A stretch of 64,000 nucleotides of DNA. Source: Bathymodiolus brooksi (lineage: Eukaryota; Mollusca; Bivalvia; Mytilida; Modiolidae). The DNA is taken from assembly GCA_963680875.1 (NCBI GenBank), contig OY804579.1, positions 20,507,804 to 20,571,803 of the forward strand, in the 5' to 3' direction. Positions 55,430 through 64,000 of the stretch are shown here, piece by piece; position 1 is the stretch's first letter; every line of letters begins with the position of its first letter. The notes under the pieces were generated by a model. The model did not search any database. It was given only the letters and a program-made list of their open reading frames with translations, and was not told the origin of the DNA. The translations under genes were made by a program, and so were the position numbers.

Positions 55430-57005
55430 GACTTAAAAAGTGCACAATAAACACAGATAGGAAATTCAACTTTCTATAAACTTATAAGAACGTCGTAAAC
55501 ATATCCCAAAGCTGTCCTGAAACAAAGCAGATGGTTATATTGCTATTTCTGAAATTACCATAGAAACAAGCAAATTAGAAAATTCGGAAATGACATGTTA
55601 TTAATCCAATATATTTATACACTCTACCCATTGTTGATGCGGGTTATAATAAACATCGAATATTTATTGATGTTAAGTGCACCATAAGCGCAATTATGAA
55701 TTTTATTAAGTGGTGCACGAGCTCAGATATTTAGAAGGAAAGTTTAAATACCAAACATCGAAGAGCAGAGAAAATACACTGGCTGTGCATTTCTGAAACA
55801 GCGTCAATAAGGTTGATATTACCGGTACACCGACTTCCTGACAATTATATCTTTGACAGGTAGTTGGTGGTAGTATAGAATTCCACTGTATTATAACAAC
55901 AACAAACTTTTCATTACCAAGAACGATCACATAAATCACATTATTAATATACAAATAATTAAATTAATTACTTCAGCTGACATTTACGTTCAAGCGAGAA
56001 AGAGATGACAATAAAAACTAGTATATTCTGTAGCTATGACAAAATTAAGATATAGGCTAAAGCACAGCTTACTAAGGAGTTTGCTAAGGATACAACCCAA
56101 GGAGTTTTGTGAAGGTAACAACCCAAGGAGTAAATTACACATACATATACCTAATACACGTACATATTAAATAACAATGCATTTCCTGTCAGCACATGAT
56201 AGAATTTAAATCACGCCACCCCCACCCCCCCCCCCCCCCCCTCATTTACCAGGGTTTATTTGTTGTGTACTTTATAACCAGGACTGTAAATACCATAAAG
56301 GCAACCGCCTCCGTTGAAATTGTGTCAAGTATAAGTAGGTAGGCCCTTTGGTTTTATTGCTCCCAAAACTTTACATTAATTGATGTTCAAATCTTTCGAT
56401 TTTGAGCGTACATGATGAAGGTTATTCCAGAAACGCGTCGTGCGCACTAAATTTGATATCTACGATTTTATTAAATTCGTTAAATTCTAAATGAATCGCA
56501 TTTTGAGCAGTGTATATTATAATAATCATTGCAAACCAGCTCATATCCACACTTTTGTCGATATATAGGCGACTTGTCATTCGGGAACCAACATTTTTTA
56601 ATATCACACAAAGGACTCTACTTATATTCAGCGTTCATTGGGTCTACTTCGGTTGATATAAAACACTAGTTATGGCTCTGCTAACATACGTAAATGTTTT
56701 CTGTACTTGTAATTTCAGTGATATATTTTCTGTTACATTTGGCGCTGATATATTTTTTTGTCATATTTATTTGAACTTGGACACGCAGAGGGTTTTGGGA
56801 GGGGGGAGTTGTCTGTGATATTCTTTAAATGATTAACCATGTAGCATCTAGTTCACCTACAGTAACAGCAATATCAATGAAGTAATTCGTTAAAATCCCT
56901 TTTTTACTTGGAAGCATCTGTATCATTTAATGGAGTTCTACATGTGATATCAATATTGGTAGCTCAATTATTAAGTACGTTTGTTCCCTTAAGAACTTGG
57001 GCTTC
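55430..57005. other. Intronic spacer
   Basis: No gene. A poly-C stretch at about 56218-56242. Confidence 0.5.
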
Positions 57006-57007
57006 AT

Positions 57008-57362
57008 GATTTGTTCTTGTCTCAATGGAATATCTGTGTCACAAATGACCACGGATATGTTCCACTTGTCGTAAACACTTCCCGGTCCTTTCCTCATTCA
57101 CGACTTATTACCGGGTTTGTAACTAGATTAATACGACGGGTGCCACTAATGGAGCAGGAACTGCCAACCCTTCCGGAGCACTTGCGTTCACCCCCGGTTT
57201 TTAGTGGGGTTCGTGTTACTCGATCTTTAGTTTTATATGTTTGTTTTGTAGATCGTTGTTTGTCCTTTTGTACTTTTTCTTTTGGCCATTGTGTTGTCTG
57301 TTCTTCTTCGATATACGGTTTCTGATTGCCTCTTTGGTATCTTCAAACTCTTCTTTCAATGC
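57008..57362 (+). repeat. Abundant mussel repeat, good copy
   Basis: TATCTGTGTCACAAATGACC, CACTTCCCGGTCCTTTCC, GGGTGCCACTAATGGAGCAG, CCTTCCGGAGCAC, GTTCGTGTTACTCGATCTTT and a terminal TTTGGTATCTTCAAACTC. Confidence 0.85.
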
Positions 57363-57369
57363 TATTTGC

Positions 57370-58046
57370 TTGTACATATAGTTGCTGTCCATTTTCTAGT
57401 TGGGATATCACCAAAGTTATTATAATAAAGCACTGGTAAAACAGCTTGGTCGTTATGTTTTCTACATTACATTTTCTTTGCCTTTGCAAAATTTATGCAA
57501 ATCATACTGAATATTACCACTTGGGGTAACAAAATGAAAAACAAAAAAAACCAAGGTCTTAGAACTGTTCCAAAATCTAATAGGAAAATCGTAGAAATAG
57601 AGGCAATATTAATACCTCTAGCAGACATATACATGACCTCTCACTCTCCAGGATTTGTACGGGAACTTCAGTAAAAAGTGGCGAGGTTAAACTCGTTTCA
57701 TAGGCTGGAATGTCTCGTCTTACAGAACAAGAGTTCCATGTTAAAATTAATTATCTTAAAAAAAACCCAGAAAAAACTTAGTTTGTGAATGACACATACA
57801 GTACTATTACACATTGTGAATCATTACCGTTACACATTCTTGCTATGGCACTTTCGACCTAACGTAAGGTGCAGCTTAAGAGGAAAAAATGAATCAATTG
57901 TTCCGTTAAATGTTGCTATCACTTTGTAGTGTAGAAAATAATTGCCAAATTGTACATGGCACGGAATACTTGAAGAGTGTAAATAACTAGGTGTTTCTGT
58001 ATATAAATGATTTTTAGGTTTCACCAGAATTACCTAGAGGCTAGAT
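57370..58046. other. Intronic spacer
   Basis: Nothing recognisable. Confidence 0.45.
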
Positions 58047-58430
58047 GTAAATTTAAGAAATAAATCATGGAAGCCAGGATGTGTTGGGAGTTTTAACATA
58101 GATTGGCGGATATTAGTATTTTATCCCGAGCCAGAGGCGAGGGATAAAATTTACTAATATCCGCCAACCTATGTTAAAACTCAAAACACATTCTGGCTTC
58201 CATGATTTATTTCGATTCTAATATGTCTTAAGAGTACAAATACGGTAGTATACTTTGATTGGAAGACGATAACTCATATTTACGTTTGCGGAAGTGTCGC
58301 ACACAATTTATACTGCCAATGGAAAAGTCAGTCACATTCACCGGCGCATGTGCGAATGAGATTATACCATTGATAAGTCGCTCGTTTGTCTACAAAGCGA
58401 AAGAAGGACGCCATGTTAGAATAGCATGTA
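58047..58430 (+). repeat. Interspersed repeat with intact 160-bp hairpin
   Basis: 58055-58215 is a hairpin: AAATAAATCATGGAAGCCAG pairs with CTGGCTTCCATGATTTATTT, with inner arms GGCGGATATTAGTA / TACTAATATCCGCC and ATTTTATCCC / GGGATAAAAT. The following 210 bp match 50160-50400. Confidence 0.88.
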
Positions 58431-58674
58431 CATCTCTACACCAGGTTTGTAATCCATCGTTTACAACAAACGATTTCAATAGAAAATAACAGTCTGTAAC
58501 ACTGCCTTCCTCTTGAATGATCAGAAAACAGAAAAAAAATGTTATTTGATCCACGGCTAATATTACAATTGATTATTTTATTATCTGTGAAAGATGTTGA
58601 ATTGGCAGGTGTAATTAAGATAATATTTATGTGATGCAGTATGTAACTGTAGAAAGAATTCAACTTTCTGATAA

Positions 58675-59515
58675 GGATTATATCGTGGAGATAAATATCA
58701 TGACTTAATATCAGAGGTGATACTGGGTCTGGATTATATCGTGGAGATAAATATCATGACTTAATATCAGAGGTGATACTGGGTCTGGATTATATCGTGG
58801 AGATAAATATCATGACTTAATATCAGAGGTGATACTGGGTCTGGATTATATCGTGGAGATAAATATCATGACTTAATATCAGAGGTGATACTGGGTCTGG
58901 ATTATATCGTGGAGATAAATATCATGACTTAATATCAGAGGTGATACTGGGTCTGGATTATATCGTGGAGATAAATATCATGACTTAATATCAGAGGTGA
59001 TACTGGGTCTGGATTATATCGTGGAGATAAATATCATGACTTAATATCAGAGGTGATACTGGGTCTGGATTATATCGTCGAGATAAATATCATGACTTAA
59101 TATCAGAGGTGATACTGGGTCTGGATTATATCATGGAGATAAATATCATGACTTAATATCAGAGGTGATACTGGGTCTGGATTATATCGTCGAGATAAAT
59201 ATCATGACTTAATATCAGAGGTGATACTGGGTCTGGATTATATCGTGGAGATAAATATCATGACTTAATATCAGAGGTGATACTGGGTCTGGATTATATC
59301 GTGGAGATAAATATCATGACTTAATATCAGAGGTGATACTGGGTCTGGATTATATCGTGGAGATAAATATCATGACTTAATATCAGAGGTGATACTGGGT
59401 CTGGATTATATCGTGGAGATAAATATCATGACTTAATATCAGAGGTGATACTGGGTCTGGATTATATCGTCGAGATAAATATCCTGATTTAATATCAGAG
59501 GTGATACTGGGTCAT
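58675..59515 (+). repeat. Minisatellite, 56-bp unit, 15 copies
   Basis: The unit begins GGATTATATCGTGGAGATAA and ends GAGGTGATACTGGGTCT. The copies are almost identical. Variants are few (GTCG or ATGG for GTGG; the last copy has CCTGATTTAA). It lies in the last intron of the calcyphosin-like gene. Confidence 0.97.
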
Positions 59516-59519
59516 AGAT

Positions 59520-60204
59520 TTTGAATATCAACAACTTTACAACTTTGTTTCTGTTTTCTGTCAGTGATAAACACTCTTTCATACGTCGTTTATAAACCTA
59601 TTGAAACATCCATTACAGTGTTACGTGTGCTCCTGATGCAAGAACTAAGCACACAGAAACAGAGGAAGCGTGTTGAAGTAATATGTGAATAAATTTGCAT
59701 ATTATAAAATAAAAACGTAGATATTGAATTTCGTGCGCTCAAAAGCGAACAATTGGAAACCAAAATATGGAACAAGAAAGCTAAAGTACCTAAAGAGGAC
59801 AGCAAAAATCGGCACCTATGCATAAGGGAGGCAAACCTTAGTTTTGTTAATATTGACATACATAGGCACAGTAAATCTAAATATATATTTGCATTTTGCT
59901 TTAGTAAATGGTAAATATTATGTTAGTGTTAAAATGGTTGACAGTGAGATATTGACTTGTATGTTAACTGAATAATATTGAATGTTTATCTGGTTTTTTT
60001 CAAGCAACAATTTAGACATCCGTCCACTCAAGTGCCAACTTTTACCTACATGCCGAGTCAGTAATTTGCAGACTTGTTTTCGTGGTATAACTGAATACTG
60101 TTCGCTTGACATTTAACGATCAATCAATCGTTTAATTTGGGGAATGGTTTGGACCCATAAAACAAGTATAACCTCTCCAATTTCTATTGAAGTGGCTGTA
60201 TCAA
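59520..60204. other. Intronic spacer between the two minisatellites
   Basis: Nothing recognisable. Confidence 0.5.
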
Positions 60205-61678
60205 CCAGAAGAGTGAGCGGTCCTGTATATATGTGTCTTAAGGAGAAGAGTGTGCGGTCCTGTATATGTGTCTTAAGGAGAAGAGTGAGCGGTCCTGCAT
60301 ATGTGTCTTAAGGAGAAGAGTGAGCGGTCCTGTATATGTGTCTTAAGGAGAAGAGTGAGCGGTCCTGTATATGTGTCTTAAGGAGAAGAGTGAGTGGTCC
60401 TGTATATGTGTCTTAATGAGAAGAGTGAGTGGTCCTGTATATGTGTCTTTAGGAGAAGAGTGAGCGGTCCTGTATCTGTGTCTTAAGGAGAAGAGTGAGC
60501 GGTCCTGTATATGTATCTTAAGGAGAAGAGTGAGCGGTCCTGTATATGTGTCTCAAGGAGAAGAGTGAGCTGTCCTGTATATGTGTCTTAAGGAGAAGAG
60601 TGAGCGGTCCTGTATATGTGTCTTAAAGAGAAGAGTGAGCGGTCCTGTATATGTGTCTTAAAGAGAAGGGTGAGCGGTCCTGTATATGTGTCTTAAGGAG
60701 AAGAGTGAGCGGTCCTGTATATGTGTCTTAAGGAGAAGAGTGAGCGGTCCTGTATATGTGTCTTAAAGAGAAGAGTGAGCGGTCCTGTATATGTGTCTAA
60801 AGGAGAAGAGTGAGCGGTCCTGTATATGTGTCTTAAGGAGAAGAGTGAGTGGTCCTGTATATGTGTCTTAATGAGAAGAGTGAGTGGTCCTGTATATGTG
60901 TCTTTAGGAGAAGAGTGAGCGGTCCTGTATCTGTGTCTTAAGGAGAAGAGTGAGCGGTCCTGTATATGTATCTTAAGGAGAAGAGTGAGCTGTCCTGTAT
61001 ATGTGTCTTAAGGAGAAGAGTGAGCTGTCCTGTATATGTGTCTTAAGGAGAAGAGTGAGCGGTCCTGTATATGTGTCTTAAAGAGAAGAGTGAGCGGTCC
61101 TGTAAATGTGTCTTAAAGAGAAGGGTGAGCGGTCCTGTATATGTTTCTTTAGGAGAAGAGTGAGCGGTCCTGTATATGTGTCTTAATGAGAAGAGTGAGC
61201 GGTCCTGTATATGTGTCTTAAGGAGAAGAGTGAGCGGTCCTGTATATGTGTCTTAAGGAGAAGAGTGAGCGGTCCTGTATCTGTGTCTTAAAGAGAAGAG
61301 TGAGCGGTCCTGTATATGTGTCTTAAGGAGAAGAGTGAGCGGTCTTGTATATGTGTCTTAAGGAGAAGAGTGAGCGGTCCTGTATATGTGTCTTAAGGAG
61401 AAGAGTGAGCGGTCCTGTATATGTGTCTTAAGGAGAAGAGTGAGCGGTCCTGTATATGTGTCTTAAGGAGAAGAGTGAGCGGTCCTGTATATGTGTCTTA
61501 AGGAGAAGAGTGAGCGGTCCTGTATATGTGTCTTAAGGAGGAGAGTGAGCGGTCCTGTATATGTGTCTTAAGGAGAAGAGTGAGCGGTCCTGTATATGTG
61601 TCTTAAGGAGAAGAGTGAGCGGTCCTGTATATGTGTCTTAAGGAGAAGAGTGAGCGGTCCTGTATATGTGTCTTAAGG
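60205..61678 (+). repeat. Minisatellite, 35-bp unit, about 42 copies, with 13-unit higher-order repeat
   Basis: The unit starts AGGAGAAGAGTGAGCGGTCC and ends TGTATATGTGTCTTA (35 bp). Variant units recur at a spacing of exactly 455 bp: TGAGTGGTCC at 60391 and 60846, TGTATCTGTG at 60471 and 60926, ATGTATCTTA at 60511 and 60966, TGAGCTGTCC at 60566 and 61021, AAGAGAAGGG at 60661 and 61116. It ends 300 bp before the last exon. Confidence 0.97.
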
Positions 61679-61715
61679 GTATCGATGTTGCCTCTGTTTG
61701 TATGATGTTTCGATA

Positions 61716-61805
61716 AGATTTTTTAATTGTTTCGATAGTGTGGTATTCTTTGTTTTTCTGTTAGATTTTTTAATTGTTTCGATAGTGTGGTATTCTTTGT
61801 TTTTA
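61716..61805 (+). repeat. Two-copy tandem repeat, unit 47 bp
   Basis: AGATTTTTTAATTGTTTCGA at 61716 and 61763, each followed by TAGTGTGGTATTCTTTGTTT. Confidence 0.9.
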
Positions 61806-61895
61806 TTTATTTGATTGATATTCGGAATGTATTCAAATTTGAATTTCCTAAGCAGCCTTAATACTACCCTCGTGTAATAAGTGCTACGAAATTAA

Positions 61896-62207
<312 letters not shown>

Positions 62208-62324
62208 AACGTTATACAGTTCACACTGAAAAATGTCTACTTTCTCTCTGATATTGTCAGTAAATCTGATAATTGTTTCCTGGACGATTCCTTCTCATCT
62301 GTTTAGGCATGTGGATGAACGGAG

Positions 62325-62330
62325 AATAAA
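62325..62330 (+). terminator. Polyadenylation signal candidate
   Basis: AATAAA 118 bp after the stop codon of the calcyphosin-like gene. No better signal lies between. Confidence 0.45.
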
Positions 62331-62749
62331 TTGACAATCGTGTCCAGATTAATTTGTGCAATTTTGTACGTATGTAACAGGATTTTGTCACCCAAAAAAG
62401 AATTTCAGCCAGTTCTGGCTACCAAATGATTAATTTCGTAGACATTATTATCAATTATTGACAGTTTATGCAAAGACATTATATGCTAGCAAGTCTGATT
62501 TGTGCAAAGTGGAAGTGGTATTCCGATAAAAAAATTAAAAAAAAATTACTCTAGACTTTCCGCTGTTAATTTGTATGATGAAAAACATAATTGCAATAAT
62601 TATTTTGATTACAATTGATACATTTCAAACCCATGACACCCCAGTGAAAATAAGTAGAATGGTATATTATATTCTCCGCCCTGTTTTCATTTTCCATTTT
62701 CAATTATCTATTTTGTTAACGAACTGGCTATGCAATTGTTTCTTCTTTA

Positions 62750-63120
62750 AAAAAAGTTTGAAAATACCAAAGTGCTAATCAGAAGCCTTAAATCGAAGAA
62801 GAACGGACAATATACAAATGTTAAAGAACTATGACAACAGTGGCTCATGATGATCTGTTGTATAGCGCTCCAAGACAATAACTGTATCTTCTTTTACCCA
62901 TGACAATAGAATCTTCCACCCACAGATGTATTGTTCGTAAGAAATGTTTGAAAATATCAAAGGATTAATCAGAAGTCGTTAATCGCAGATAATACAATGG
63001 CATAAAGAAAAAGGACAATTTAAGGACAAACAATGACCTACGAAACACTACACAGAAAATTGAAGAATGGGAAACAGGAATCCTACTAATATCCTGGGGT
63101 GGATTCAGGTGCTCAAAAGG
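62750..63120 (-). repeat. Abundant mussel repeat, diverged, with duplicated 3' end
   Basis: Two copies of the terminal module (AAAATACCAAAGTGCTAATC at 62761 and AAAATATCAAAGGATTAATC at 62950) precede CAAACAATGACCTACGAAAC and GGTGGATTCAGGTGCTC, inverted relative to 57008-57362. Confidence 0.72.
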
Positions 63121-63365
63121 GGTAAGAGAGAGGATATGGATGTAAATAAAAATGAGAGACTATCTAACACTATTCCTAGACACAGTGCTGTTATTGTCGT
63201 TCTGTGCTTCGCTTTTGCAGAAGGCCATACATACAGCTGCAATACTGCTAAATAATAATTAATGTAAAACCAACGACCAGTCAAAGGACGTTAGACAAGA
63301 ATCAATCAAAATATATCTACTTATATATTATATATCAGCTTAGTTAGAGTTGTTCTCTTTGCAAA

Positions 63366-63640
63366 TAGAGGGTCTGGGTGGTTCAACGAGTTAGGTAGTT
63401 GGATTACCTAACAACTCATACAAGCCTATCACCAATACGGCGTGGGTTCGTGCCTGCCTTTGTAGATTACAAAAAGGATGCACTCGACTCGCAGACGCAA
63501 GTGATAACGTTTACCAGTTGCTTCCCCATGGTCGGTGGTTCTCTCCGGGTACTCCGGCTTCTTCCACCACTTAAACTGGTCGCCATGACATAGCTGAAAT
63601 ATTGCTGAAAGTGGCGTTAAACACAATAAATCAAATTAAA
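63366..63640 (+). repeat. tRNA-derived SINE, subfamily A, full length
   Basis: CTGGGTGGTTCAACGAGTTA head, B-box GTGGGTTCGTGCC, then the same body, CTCCGGGTACTCCGG box, ATAGCTGAAATATTGCTG and GTGGCGTTAAACACAATAAA tail as at 36433. Confidence 0.9.
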
Positions 63641-64000
63641 TCAAATCTTTGCAAATATGAAAACAATGTATCAAATTATATACCGTTGTTTTTTTCGAAG
63701 TATTAATTTGTTTGCATATCTTTTCTGTCATTTATCAATTTAGTTTTACAGTAGAATTAAAAATTAGAATACTTAATATGGTATCGACCAGCTATTACAA
63801 ACCATTTTTATGAACAATTTTTATAAATAATTCAATCATTGTATTTGCTTAAACAACGCATTGATCGCAATGCCTGTCTGAAGCATATATAAAATGTGAT
63901 GACAGCGTAAGTTTTTAGGAATGTTTTAATGGCGTCTGGTTATTCCTCTGGTATCTTCAAACCTTTCATGAATAACTAGACATAAAATCAATGATATTAG
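63641..64000. other. AT-rich end of window
   Basis: No gene. The last 70 bp (CTGGTTATTCCTCTGGTATC, TTCAAACCTTTCATG) look like one more 3' end of the abundant mussel repeat. Confidence 0.5.

Noticed and set aside
60205..61678. CRISPR-like appearance of the 35-bp and 56-bp arrays
   Set aside because: The units are directly adjacent with no unique spacers, and the window is eukaryotic; these are minisatellites.

Overview
This is eukaryotic nuclear DNA from a metazoan, very probably a bivalve mollusc and most likely a mytilid mussel. It is AT-rich, has no operon structure, and is dominated by dispersed repeats. The taxonomic call rests on several repeat types I recognise as typical of mussel genomes: a 3' module ending in a 'tttggtatcttca' motif (around 47, 49.1, 55, 57 and 62.8 kb), a tRNA-derived SINE with a shared 3' core, and about 180-bp satellite modules like the bivalve 'pearl' type. 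It is an inference from memory, not a database result.

Only one host gene is well supported: a calcyphosin-like (CAPSL-type) EF-hand protein on the + strand. It has a shared last exon (61978-62207) and two alternative or duplicated first coding exons (42996-43371 and 52447-52816). The two first exons end at the same residue in the same phase. The introns hold most of the tandem repeats: a 56-bp array (58.7-59.5 kb), a 35-bp array of about 42 copies with a 13-monomer higher-order period (60.2-61.7 kb), a cluster of foldback elements (44.0-46.1 kb), and a hairpin element with a perfect 8-bp target duplication (47.4-47.7 kb).

Layout. 1-4.2 kb: a decayed LINE (minus) and two SINE copies. 4.3-7.05 kb: a 2.7-kb element with about 95-bp terminal inverted repeats (TIRs), each carrying a start codon and splice donor. 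7.1-10.4 kb: a SINE and AT-rich spacer. 10.4-12.0 kb: a dead Tc1-like transposon with TA duplications. 12.3-12.7 kb: satellite units. 12.85-15.86 kb: a 3-kb near-perfect palindrome with a MITE-like insertion in one arm only. 16.6-18.1 kb: an element with hAT-like ends. 18-22 kb: AT-rich spacer. 22.4-24.5 kb: a broken copy of a widespread zinc-module/nuclease-like family. 24.7-25.2 and 28.9-30.2 kb: satellite arrays flanking a decayed DIRS-type tyrosine-recombinase retrotransposon. 31.9-36 kb: a segmental duplication and LINE 3' fragments. 36.4 kb: a SINE. 37.55-39.06 kb: a well-preserved Tc1-like transposon with one frameshift. 39.59-42.50 kb: a PIF/Harbinger (ISL2EU-like) element with a THAP-domain remnant, interrupted by a LINE fragment. 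42.9-62.3 kb: the calcyphosin-like gene. 62.7-64 kb: mussel repeat and a SINE.

The most interesting items are the paired calcyphosin-like first exons, the element with first exons inside its inverted repeats, the 3-kb palindrome, and the satellite modules with conserved edges.
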